Below are positions 34,740 to 45,990 of a DNA stretch of 64,000 nucleotides, in pieces. Every line of letters starts with the position of its first letter. The stretch's first letter is position 1. Origin of the DNA: Saturnia japonica (lineage: Eukaryota > Arthropoda > Insecta > Lepidoptera > Saturniidae); assembly GCA_033032175.1 (NCBI GenBank), contig CM065316.1:6418115-6482114 (forward strand), read 5' to 3'. Below the pieces are notes generated by a model, which was not told the DNA's origin, made no database searches, and worked only from the letters and a program-made list of their open reading frames with translations. The translations under genes and the position numbers were made by a program.

Positions 34740-34950
34740 ATTCGGCGTGCATCTGCCTTCACAAAGAAAACCCCTACATTGTGCTGGCACGTATTTTTTC
34801 TTGACCTCATTCGGCCTGTATAACCGAGGGGCGAACCGTGGGAACGCTCTTGCACAATCCCCCGTTTCCTTAGCCATATGTGACAGAAAAAAGTGCAATT
34901 ATTTATTCCCCCCTCGAAGAAAAGGGGAGTTGTGGGAACGTGACCTAACA
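34740..34950. promoter_or_regulatory. Candidate Notch-responsive enhancer, islet 5 (two Su(H) sites)
   Basis: Two same-strand perfect Su(H) sites, CGTGGGAA (34837-34844) and TGTGGGAA (34931-34938), 94 bases apart and both followed by CG. Upstream is a CAGATG-type E-box on the minus strand (34750-34755), and CATATG lies near 34875. They are in direct orientation, so this is not the inverted paired-site (SPS) arrangement. Overlapping open frames on both strands lack protein features. Confidence 0.45.
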
Positions 34951-36049
34951 ATACGCTTCCTGGCTTACGATACAAAATCTTGATGCGATTAAGAAGTAAT
35001 TTTGATCCTTAACTGGCTTCGCAAAAGTGCCACATTCCGATAACTCTCGATTTAGCATTTGATGTTTTACAAATAATCTGTAATAGTTACTTCGATAACC
35101 GCATTCATTTAAAAATATGGAGTATTGTATAGTTTTAAAGTTGTTTTTTATATGACAATAGAATAAGATATAAATTATATTTATTTTCATTCAGTTGGTG
35201 AATGGTTTCTTCAATAAGGAATAATGCACGGTGTATGCACACTGAATGATATTACGCGTGACCTTTAGATAAATTATTGTTTGAAAATGATAATAATCGA
35301 TCTCGCTCCGTTAGTCATTCGATTCTTTCGTGTATTTCTCACGTGTACACATACATTGTGAAGCATTATTATGATTGAACTTTTTTAATGAGAAATCTAT
35401 CTACACATGATGAAAAAACTTCTTTTTGTCGCAGTATGGCAAAATAACTGCACTGTGCCCAATGCACAGTACAATCCGATGAACAACAGCAATCATCTAG
35501 GGATCGATAATCCATCAACGGTCGTTACTGTTATGATGGCCTGCAAACCTTTCATCAAATGGATATACACCTACTGATCCCAAAAATCCGTAAACCAAAA
35601 GAGAGTCACTGTGAAGGGTTTATTACCATGTGCATGGTAGTCACGACCCAGTTTAGTATAGATGACAACAGCGACCGCCGATGATTTAGGAAGGAGGGAA
35701 CCATGCGTATGTGTATTTAGTGATCGGAATGGTTTTTCTACACTAACTAGCGCATTAGTCTAACTAGCGCAAAAAAAGAAAAAAAAAGGTCCCTTACAGA
35801 ACCTATGTACCTGTGTAGTGTGCACGTGTGTGTGTTCATACGTGTGTAATGTTGTGTGTGGATAGCTAAGTGTTGCACGTATAGTGTCACTTGTATCGCG
35901 CGGGCGGCTGCCTGACCCAAGGGCTTCACACCGAGGAACGGACCTAGGCTTGGATTGCCGCTAGAGAGGGTGGACGTGACGGGTGTGCGGGAGCGAAGAT
36001 GACCGCCCGTCCTCTGCGGAGAGAACGTTGGTTACGCGGGCACTAGATT
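34951..36049. other. Intergenic, no gene seen
   Basis: Contains CGTGAGAA on the minus strand (35336-35343, weaker Su(H)-type, overlapping CACGTG). It also holds decayed SINE-like sequence at 35470-35700 and a GT-rich patch near 35815-35860. No gene. Confidence 0.4.
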
Positions 36050-36130
36050 GTTAGCCATAAGGGCCCTAAATAAAGCCTCAGACGGCTTTTACAGCTTCAC
36101 CTTGACAGTATAGCGGTGGTCGCCTTAAAA
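36050..36130 (+). repeat. Dispersed repeat, family F
   Basis: 'gttagccataagggccctaaataaagcctcagacgg' (in pieces) and 'cttttacagcttcacc' match 33112-33165 and 42270-42315. Confidence 0.55.
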
Positions 36131-36279
36131 AAGATCCCTTTTATACCACCCCACATGTACATACCCTGAGCGAACCCATAATGTATTTACCAATTTAATT
36201 TTCAATGAGCACCATGTATACTTTTTTCCCTGATACATATTCAAACAAACTGTAAATATTGCTAGTAAAGTTGAAAAAA

Positions 36280-36410
36280 TAATTTTAAAAATCCCATCGA
36301 GTTTTGCTGGCTCTTCTCGACGACAAGACTGTGGTGTTTTTCGAACCGGTAGGTATTAGTGTTTTGACGTTCTTAGCGCCTAAATTGAATAAATTATTTT
36401 TGAGTTTGAT
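36280..36410 (+). repeat. Non-LTR retrotransposon 3' UTR fragment
   Basis: 'catcgagttttgctggctcttctcgacg' (in pieces), 'cgaaccggtaggtattagtg' and 'gcgcctaaattgaataaatt' parallel 10693-10800. Coding part absent. Confidence 0.65.
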
Positions 36411-36889
36411 TTTCGAAATGAGTTGAACTTGGCAAAATTATATTCAAAAACGATTTATATCTAAGTTCAAAAATATTTTTTATTCTATAAAAGTAATCAT
36501 TGTATTAATTTTTAACCGAGTTAAAAAAAAGGAAAAGATTTTCAATTCGAATGTATATATTGTATTTTTTTTTTAGTTTATTAGGCCATATCTTTGTTTA
36601 TGAACCGATTTGGATGATTCTTTTTTTCGTTGAAAAGGGGATACCTCAAGGGCGGTCCCATTTTAATTTCATTGGCATTGGGCCTTGAACTTCGAAGATA
36701 CATCAGAAAACTCCTCAAAATCATAGAAGTTGGTTTTCTTTTTTATTAAAAATTGTCTTGTAATAGTACTGTTTTAAAACTGCTTCGTATAGACATTGAT
36801 GTTATCTGTACCTACGTGTGTGTACACTAACTGTAATGTACGTGTCTCATTGCCGTTTGAGTTATGCTTTATTACATATTTGTGTATAA
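36411..36889. other. Intergenic with TE tail
   Basis: 36570-36735 ('ggccatatctttgttt', 'gaaaaggggatacctcaagg', 'catcagaaaactcctcaaaa') reads like a retroelement 3' region. No gene. Confidence 0.4.
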
Positions 36890-37030
36890 TCCCTTCCGCT
36901 CACGCAGCGCTGAACGTGCAGCGTGGCGCGAACGCGGGACAAAAGTTACGTCTCTACCGTCGGATCGCGTGCTCTTGTCGCATGACGCATTTACATCGCG
37001 TGTCAGCGCTTCCTGTCCGCTTTTACACGA
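36890..37030. other. GC-rich islet without Su(H) site
   Basis: A compositional islet similar to the candidate enhancers, with many CG dinucleotides. I find no (C/T)GTGGGAA or GCAGGTG in it. The short frames here have no protein features. Function unknown. Confidence 0.35.
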
Positions 37031-37411
37031 TTTAATATCCTTGTGGAGAAACTCAATCTTAATTCATATTAGTTACATAGATTACAGATGTTTATGTTTT
37101 TACATTGAAAAAAAAACATTCACACATGCTTATAAAAACAGAGTGTTTCCAGAGATTGTTCGTTAAGTTACGATAATAATACATGAGATTACAAAATTCA
37201 CGTTAGAAGAAATTAAGAAACTGTACAAAGTGTAGAAAAGACAACAAGACAATTTTTAACAATAAAGAAAACTAACTTAAATGATTTAGAAGAGTTCGCT
37301 TATGTGACTTCGAAGTTGAATTTCCAATGCGCCAATGATTTTAAAAATTTTAGAAAAATGTCGAAATTCAGTGTAATCATCTTTGATAACTCTTTTAGTC
37401 TTATATCCTAC
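37031..37411. other. Intergenic, no gene seen
   Basis: AT-rich spacer. Confidence 0.4.
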
Positions 37412-37700
37412 TAGCTGTGCTTATTAGTAGCTTATTCCATGGTTTTACCACCGTATCAAATTTATTTGAACTATTCTCCACCAACAACGCACCCGTGTGG
37501 AATACCGTTGTTCGCACTTCCCGTACTTGCCTACAGCTTACCAGATTTCTTGACCTTCATGGTTACTGCTCCGCTCCATAGGGTTGTAGTATGAAGTTAA
37601 ATATCATATAACCTTCCTCTATAAATAGGCTATAAAGACAAAAAAATTTTTTTAATCTGACCGGTAGTTCCAGCCATTAGCGTTTTCAAACAAACTATAT
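37412..37700 (-). mobile_element. Helitron-like repeat, reverse orientation
   Basis: Begins 'actagctgtgctt', the inverted CTAG terminus. It continues with 'ccgtgtggaataccgttgt', 'aggctataaagacaaaaaaa' and 'accggtagttccagccattagcg', whose complements occur in the copy at 48633-48945. Non-coding. Confidence 0.6.
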
Positions 37701-38179
37701 CATAAGTTTATAATATTAATAGTACAGGAATGGTAGGTTTTCTAAAGTGTTACCGCTATTTCTCGTAACATGCACCGCGGCGCAAGAGCAGCACCACACG
37801 CGCTAATCCTACCTCCGAGTCACACGCGACATAATGTCATAATGTAACCGTATGTTAGCTACATTATTCTAATATCTTCACGTGTTTAATACTGAATAGC
37901 ATAAAAATAAAAACAATAATTTTAAGAGAAATATACTCCATGTTTTTACAACAAGTCAAGTTTCCAACTGATACACAAAGCGGTTGAAGACCTCATCTTA
38001 TATAAATTATTTTACTTACAAAGGTTACTAAATAGCTAAGATAGAAATTAATTGAAAAAGTTTGTCAAACATAGATGTATGCCAGTTATGATTCACCCAG
38101 TCAGAGCTATTAGTAAAAACATCTGACTAACCGATTTGCAAAAAATACTCTATTCTTTAAACTTGGAAAGCAATTATGG
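37701..38179. other. Intergenic, no gene seen
   Basis: No gene; a small GC patch at 37775-37835. Confidence 0.4.
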
Positions 38180-38425
38180 TTATGTGGTAGCATGTACGGT
38201 TATCGTGTCGATTAACGCAAGTTCGCCTGAGCTTTCAGTGAAGGAAAACATCGTGATGAAACTATAGTATTAAATGCAACGCATGCATAGTAATAAACTT
38301 GTCGCCGAACACTTATATAGGTGTATCCCAGAAGATGCGCTTGAGAGCCAGTCCTCTACCAGGCTTACAGTGTTACCATCTTGGGTTATAACATCATTTA
38401 ACATCAGATAAGATTGTAGCCAACC
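38180..38425 (+). repeat. SINE, family A, with decayed tRNA-like head
   Basis: Head 'ggttatgtggtagcatgtac', core 'gagctttcagtgaaggaaaacatcgtgatgaaac' (in pieces), then body 'cttgagagccagtcctctac' and 'gtgttaccatcttgggtt', ending 'catcagataagattgtagcc'. The MITE at 38428 lies directly after its 3' end. Confidence 0.7.
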
Positions 38426-38427
38426 AC

Positions 38428-38740
38428 TAAAGGCTTCGTCGAACGGAAAGCGTAATTAGCGCGGCGTCAAGACGTCGCGTGTTTCTCTTTGAGGTTGTAC
38501 GTTTAACGCTACGCTCTGCAAGGAGCTATCTCGAGCGCTACATAAAATTTTGTAATAAATTATAACGCAGCTTTCGGACGTCGTGTTAAATCGTCGCGTT
38601 CCACTAGCACGTATAATTGTTTGACAGCTATCAACTTGAATAGGCATTCCACAACGTAGCGCTATATCGTGGTGCTAGTACGCGACGTTTTTACGTCTTG
38701 ACGCGCGGTGGGTACGCGATCTGTGTAACGAAGCTTTAAA
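38428..38740. mobile_element. MITE with long imperfect terminal inverted repeats
   Basis: The left end (38428-38481) and the reverse complement of the right end (38679-38740) share the ordered blocks TAAAG, GCTTCGT, a GCGCG-type block, GTCAAGACGT and GTCGCGT, so about 50-60 bases of imperfect inverted repeat. The interior also contains AGCGCTAC and GTAGCGCT as inverted pieces. No coding frame. It adjoins the end of a SINE, and the flanking TAAA/TTTAAA could be the target duplication. Confidence 0.65.
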
Positions 38741-38741
38741 C

Positions 38742-38853
38742 TTTTGACCCTAAGCAGCGGAGCAGTAACCAATAACGTCAAGGAATCTGTCAAGCTGTAG
38801 CAAGCTGGAGGCAATAGCACGGGGGAAACCGTGGGGCGCAGCTAGTATTACAT
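38742..38853 (+). mobile_element. Helitron-like 3' end
   Basis: Ends 'cgtggggcgcagctag' before T, sharing the CAGCTAG|T terminus with 23050, 48628 and 48942. Preceded by 'gcagcggagcagtaacc' and 'ggcaatagcacggggg'. Fragment. Confidence 0.5.
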
Positions 38854-38884
38854 ATTTTTAACAACAGTTTCTCGCTTACGTTTA

Positions 38885-39065
38885 TATCTTGTAACAGGAC
38901 AGTGGCGCAAGACGGCGCGGCGTGCGGCGACGCGACGCGACGCGACGCACGGGCATGCGCTCGCGCTGCGCCGCGCCGCGCCGGGTCGCGCGCGCTTCAA
39001 TGTCACCGCGCGTTCGTGCGGGTCGCGTACGCGCCGCAGCCGCACGCCACGCCACCGGCTTACTG
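38885..39065. other. Extreme GC islet with GCGAC tandem
   Basis: CpG-dense segment in AT-rich DNA. It includes about four and a half tandem copies of GCGAC (38926-38948) and GCGCC repeats downstream. Open frames on both strands are arginine/alanine-rich translations of the composition, not genes. No Su(H) or GCAGGTG site seen. Confidence 0.5.
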
Positions 39066-40200
39066 ACTTGTTTACTGCTTTTCATTTTCTTAACTATGTA
39101 TACACATAAATAGATATTTATACTTAAAAATATATTATTAATTTAATTTAAGACAATGTAAGCCTTTATAATAATCGCCTTCACATTTCTTAAGCTCTGT
39201 TAACAAATATTTAATGCAACATATGATTTCGATGAGATAGAAATACCTACTGTCAAGGAATAAATAAATAAATACACTCACGGATTATCTGATCCCTCTT
39301 CTCTCAAATGTGAAAAAGAAGGCATTGTTCTTTTAGCCTGACTTGCCCAAGTATTTGTACAGAACCTGTAGGGAGTACTCAAAACAGATAATGTTTTATA
39401 TTGATTTAATTGTTTTTATTGCTCAGCTTTAGAATCGCTACCTTTGAGTTAGCTACCAATTTTTTTGTTATAGTTATATCACTCTATAATTATGCTAAAC
39501 AACTACACTTTTTAAGTGTAACTACATATATATAAACAGCATCAACTAAGATGACATCTTGTCTGCGCGAGCTGTTTATCGATATTAGTTGCGTCCGTTG
39601 AACATAATAGTGGCTTCAAAACTGTTATGTGCGAATTTTTACAGGTGTGTTTGTTCATGATCACGTGAATGTCAGGAAAGTAGTATGACAATTTGTAGCG
39701 ACTTTTAAAATATTAATGGATAGTTATACTTCCATATACTTACTATATAAATATTAATACTAAAATCACTCGTCATTTTGACAAAAATCAAGCAAATTAC
39801 TACTAAACCATGCAATGTGACAATACATGGTTATGTGAATTTGGGGGTTTGCCATTTTTTTTCAGGCATTTCAAATACATATTTTTCAGTTGGTTTCAAT
39901 GCCGAAGTAAAAGACTTCTAACTCAATCTCAAAAAAAAAAGTATCGTAGGTTGCATTTGCGACAATTTTGGAGAATGAGCCACTGACTGCTTTAGACGAA
40001 AACACTGAAAAAAACCTTGAACCTAACCATTGAACTTATTTTTGAAACACATCATTAAACATAATTGAGGCAAAATGTATATTTAATACACGGACTAGTC
40101 AAGATAAAAAGAACTTTAATCATGATAATCACTGCTCATGCACTTATGACTATAAGAATAGCGATTCAAAAAAATTATAAATTATAACACCGGATTTGAC
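39066..40200. other. Intergenic, no gene seen
   Basis: AT-rich; nothing recognised. Confidence 0.4.
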
Positions 40201-40364
40201 TTCACAATAATAAGTCTATTTACATACATACCATTACGCCTGAATCCCCGAAGTGTTAGGCAGAGGTGTACTAATGTCCACTCACAGTTCGCCGTGTATG
40301 TTTTTAGGTCCCATGTAATAGGGACCCAAACTCCGAGCGTGCTACTGAGAATTTCATAGAAAAC

Positions 40365-40455
40365 CCCAATAACACTTTGCTCGACCTGGGAATCGAACCC
40401 AGTACCTCGATCATAGCAGTCGCGCTTACGACCTCTAGGCTAATGAGGCAGTTTT
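40365..40455 (-). repeat. tRNA-derived SINE head
   Basis: On the minus strand it reads like a tRNA 5' half: an A-box-like 'tagcctagaggt', a spacer, then a B box GGTTCGATTCC (plus-strand 40389-40399). No anticodon stem, acceptor stem or mature tRNA fold can be completed, so this is a SINE head, not a tRNA gene. Associated SINE sequence extends toward about 40200. Confidence 0.7.
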
Positions 40456-40689
40456 AGTTTTTAGATTACGTAAAATAATAAATCTTTAGGTAGTGTGACG
40501 TCAAAAATTAGTCATATAATTTTTGTGACTAATTTAACATCTAGGTACGTTTATCATTTAAATAACTTAATATTTTTGGACACTTATGACATAAAGCTTA
40601 CTTACTAAGAGAGGTAGAGCACAGAGAAGTTTCTTTGGAGATTTCTCTCTACTTGGGGCAGTCCAACTGGTGGAATACCTTCACCCTAC

Positions 40690-41115
40690 AGAATATATAA
40701 TATATGCGGTGGTGGTTCCGGCTTAGAATTGACCCCTCCATCTCTACCCGTGGATGTCGTAAGAGGCGACTAAGAGAAAAAAAGCTAGGGGATGGGCATC
40801 AGCATCCCCCACTTAAACAACAAAAAGCAATATCTGCGCTCGCCAACCCGCATGCCCAACGTGGCGAGTATGGGCAAATCCCCCCTATGAAAACGATAAG
40901 AACGACCAGGCCCCCAGTCCCCGGCGGCCCCGCTATTCCTAGTTTCGGTAGCGGCTATGGTAACGGCGGGGCAGGGGGTGCTAAAAACGACATAATAAAG
41001 GTCGCTTGGAGCCGTTGGGTGCAGGCCGCACAAGATCGGTCGCTCTGGAGATCTATGGGGGAAGCCTATGTTCAGCAGTGGACGTCCTGCGGCTGAAATG
41101 ATGATGATGATGACA
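40690..41115 (+). mobile_element. RTE-type retrotransposon, internal deletion derivative
   Basis: The 5' part resembles the leader of lepidopteran RTE elements ('ccgtggatgtcgtaagaggcgactaa' in pieces, then 'gaccaggcccccagtccccgg'). It is joined directly to the extreme 3' coding end, whose translation finishes MGEAYVQQWTSCG and a stop, then a (GAT)n-type tail (about 41097-41112). The whole endonuclease and most of the reverse transcriptase are missing. The 130-codon open frame across the join is a by-product. Confidence 0.65.
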
Positions 41116-41139
41116 GAATATCTTAGCCAAATAACCTTA

Positions 41140-41250
41140 TATTGCGTTCCTGTGGTGAGTATGGTTTCCAGTGCTCCTATGGTAATACAAACGCCCGCTT
41201 ACCATCAGGGGGTCGTATACTTGTTTTCCAGGTGGTATAACTAACGTTAG
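41140..41250 (+). repeat. Dispersed repeat, family B
   Basis: 'tgtggtgagtatggttt', 'tatggtaatacaaacgcccg', 'cttaccatcagggggtcgta' and 'acttgttttccaggtgg'; same order as 63600-63760. Confidence 0.7.
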
Positions 41251-41519
41251 TTGTAAAATTATCATCACGTAGAACATAATATATCGGTTTTCTATTGAGT
41301 TATCGCTCAACGAATTCTATTAAAAGATGCAAATGTACCATTTCCGTCACTTTCATTAAGAATCATCAAACAACATTTCGCAATTGGAACGTGCTGTGCG
41401 AGCACTTTATTTCATTAGCGCGAACACAGCCGCATGACAACAGATGGTTTACTTCACGCATACGTCACTAATCCTTTAATGTCGCGGTTGTATCTTCGGT
41501 AGTGGTTTTAAAATATCGT

Positions 41520-41660
41520 CATTATCATCATGAACAGCTTTTTTCAACCCACTGCAGGGCACAAGCCTCCTCCCTTTTACGCAACTCGTACGTGCCAACC
41601 TTGTCCAATCTCTGCGACAAGGTTTATGATATGGTTTGCCCTCTCTGAGTCCTACACTTT
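41520..41660 (-). repeat. RTE-type 3' coding remnant, antisense
   Basis: 'caacccactgcagggcacaagcctcctccc' (in pieces) is the complement of the ...QQW end of RTE-type elements, followed by antisense coding remnants. Confidence 0.5.
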
Positions 41661-42668
41661 GTTTGTCCTCTCTCGGTTAATATTCCGTTAAAGATATACT
41701 CCACCTGCCATCACTACACCAAACAAGTGATTTGCCATCCACCACTTTCTTGTTTTTTCATCTTAGATTTATCATATCCGCTTAACAAAACTAGAATTGT
41801 ATTAGAAACTCCTCAAACTGATTTACTAATATTCTGAGCTATTGGTAGAGTTCAAGTAATAAAAGAAAAGTCTAAAATATTGATTGTTTCCTTAAAGTAA
41901 AAATAGTATGAGCCGTGTATCTTTACTTATTTTTTTTTTTTTAGTTAAACTTGTTTTGGCGCGTTTAGTAAATGGTAAAATTGAGAACTGTGCGCGTATC
42001 ATGTGACGGAATTGAGACATGATGAAATTAGCCATTAACGATAATAATGTGAATTCAGTGAAATTTCGGACATTTTTAATTGTATGAAAACAATTGAATG
42101 GTGTAAAAATACACATTATTTTAAATTGATTGAAATATGGAAAATAAATTAACGTTTATTTATATACATAAGTAGTACAATTATTTATACTCAATAAAAA
42201 AGCCGCTATAATAACTTTACATTATTATCATTGATGGCTAACATTTTTTTTTAGAATTGACTATACAGTTAGCTATAAGGACCGTGGAGCCTCAGACGGT
42301 TTTTACAGTTTCATCATCAACCTCATCATGTCTTATTGTTGGCATGCGGGATAAAAATTTGAAGTTATTTTTGTTTTGTTAGCCAATGATGTAGGTAACT
42401 TCGTATAAGTATACCTACATAATGTTTTTTTTTTATTATAGCATTTTACCGGAACAAAAACGCATAATTTATTAAGTAGACTGAATTACACATGCGACAT
42501 CTATTTTCCAATGACATTTTATTATTTTCTATGATTGTCGTACAATACATTTACCTTCTGATACTTGAACAACGAATACCTAACAACTATAATAAAACCA
42601 TAGACATAAAATAAAGGATAGTTGATTTTGATTAGGCATCGGAATAAACTCGTTATTGACTCTAGATT
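41661..42668. other. Intergenic with a family F repeat
   Basis: No gene. 42245-42320 is a family F repeat ('gaattgactatacagttagc', 'cctcagacggtttttacag'). The rest is AT-rich. Confidence 0.45.
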
Positions 42669-42850
42669 GTGGCACGAGCGTCCGGATTGTCCGGAGTCGA
42701 ATCACGCGCAGTGAGTGCGGTGCGGCGCGCGGGGGCGAGTCTGGCTCGAGCGCGACCGTGGGAACGATCTGCCTTTAACGTGTCGCACGTGCTGCCACCG
42801 CCAGCGACCGCGCGAGCGAACGAGACAAAACATACAATAGCTCGAAGAAT
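42669..42850. promoter_or_regulatory. Candidate Notch-responsive enhancer, islet 6
   Basis: GC-rich islet with a perfect Su(H) site CGTGGGAA (42757-42764) in GCGACCGTGGGAACGATC. The palindromic octamer GCACGTGC (42785-42792) lies 20 bases downstream. No GCAGGTG seen. The 114-codon frame that opens here runs from GC-rich into AT-rich sequence without a protein signature. Confidence 0.45.
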
Positions 42851-43164
42851 AAGATTCTGTATTCAAGTTATTCGAACAATAACTTATGATTCGTATCTCG
42901 GGGAACGCTTTATGCATTCTATTATATTGAAAGTAATCATTATATTATTTTCATGTCCGTCGCGTCGTGTAGTTAGAACGTTTGGCTTTAAATACGGAAG
43001 TTACAAGTTCTAGCCTCACAAGATAATGCTGATATAACTTTTGTAATGTATTTCAGATTATGATAAGTCAGTAAAAGTTTTGAGGTGTGATCTTCTACAA
43101 AGCGAGAATTATTTATTCTTTTTCTATTTCCTCTTTATAATCGACAAATATCTTTTCAAACAAA

Positions 43165-43970
43165 TCAAGATCGTTAAACCACCAAACTCTGCAGAGGATC
43201 TATCTAGACTTCTAGACAATAATCTTAATTTTAATTTACATAAAGATAAAATTGTAACCAAATGTTATAAAATGCTGGGGGTTTTGCTTCACAATTGTAA
43301 AGACTTCAAACAAGTAAAGTCCATTTTGTGTTGTTTTAACTGTAACATCCATTCTATTTTAGATTAAGGCAGTAGATACTGTCTGGTCGCTCCTTTACTC
43401 ATTACATAAGAATCGTCTTGGAAGTGTACAAAAAAGGTTTTTATGGTATGTAGTCTGCCAGTGTAACATTACCAAAAACTCTATATTCTTAACAGGACCG
43501 TCTTAAACACTTCAAAATAGACCATACATTCTTATACTAGTACATGGTATGCTAGACTGCCCTCATTTGTTGAATCAATGAAACCTTAACACTCCTTACA
43601 AATTACCCAGAAGAACAGCATTTGTACCGTTTAAACCTAAAACCTTTAAAAGTAAATTGGGTACTTCTCCTGCGTGAATAGAATCCAAAAACAATACAAC
43701 AGCTTAAGCAAGGATCCCAACATAGACATATTTGGCCAAAGTTACAAATGCTACAGAGACAATGTTTGAAACACACGTGTAGTGACTAAGTAAGTACCTA
43801 GGTTATGTATCTATATTCTCTTGATTTTATGTACATTTAAACTTATTTACACTATTAATTTTTGCATGTCAGAGCAACCTTTAATTAAGGCAACACTTAA
43901 ATTGAAATTTAATCATGTTTTGTATTTTTAATTTTAGTGAAATGTATGTCTTGTTGGTAGCTTAATAAAA
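43165..43970 (+). pseudogene. Non-LTR retrotransposon reverse-transcriptase 3' part, degenerate
   Basis: In frame to 43367, translation shows DNNLNFNLHKDKIVTKCYK then CKDFKQVKSIL. Farther on, in shifted frames, a W(S)LLYSLHKNR..SVQKRFL-like stretch appears. This is the region after the RT catalytic core in jockey/CR1-type elements ('interaction with many-helix thumb' region). Many stops and frameshifts. The 3' end is an A-rich tail near 43965. The copy is 5'-truncated and dead. Confidence 0.7.
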
Positions 43971-44123
43971 TAAAAAATCATGTCATATATTAATATTTTT
44001 TAATATAATTATTTACAATGCCATGCATAACATACTGCTCAAATATGTTCTGACATTTTCTTCCAAATATAATTTTTCATTAATATTATTAATATTGCTA
44101 TATTGTGATGCCTGATTTTAATT

Positions 44124-45722
<1,599 letters not shown>

Positions 45723-45780
45723 AGCCTGTAACTTTCCCAGTGCTGCGGTAAAGTCCTCTCCCCGAGGGAAATCACAGGCT
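45723..45780. repeat. Imperfect hairpin
   Basis: AGCCTGT (45723-45729) and TTTCCC (45733-45738) pair with GGGAAA (45766-45771) and ACAGGCT (45774-45780), with a small internal loop and a 27-base terminal loop. Hairpin size is near that of a pre-miRNA, but the GC-rich loop text looks like an interspersed repeat. Confidence 0.55.
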
Positions 45781-45879
45781 TAGTCACCACGCCAGTTCAA
45801 TATGTATGTAGGTATAGACAATTGTAAATAACGAGAGATCGATGAGTATTTAGTTTTGTATTTTTTGCATTGTATCGTG

Positions 45880-45990
45880 GACTGTGGTACGACAAGAACA
45901 TTTCTCAAGGTGTTCAGCTTTCCTCACGATGTTTTCCTTCACTGTCAGCAGCTGACGAAGGAATACAGGTAATACTTAATTTGGAGATGA
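45880..45990 (-). repeat. SINE core fragment, reverse
   Basis: 'catttctcaaggtgttcag', 'cctcacgatgttttccttcactgtcag' (in pieces) is the complement of the conserved core seen at 29600 and 57825. Confidence 0.65.

Noticed and set aside
34837..34938. Inverted paired Su(H) sites (SPS)
   Set aside because: The two sites are in the same orientation and 94 bases apart, not an inverted pair about 30 bases apart.
34665..34983. Opposing open frames of 77-101 codons
   Set aside because: Frames on both strands in the same GC-rich DNA, with no domain. A compositional effect.
38848..39113. Arginine-rich frames on both strands
   Set aside because: Translations of a CpG-dense islet with a GCGAC tandem.
40365..40455. 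tRNA gene on the minus strand
   Set aside because: A and B boxes are present but no acceptor stem or anticodon arm can be completed. It fits a SINE head.
42669..43013. 114-codon open frame (+)
   Set aside because: Arginine/alanine-rich start from the GC islet, then AT-rich translation. No conserved feature.
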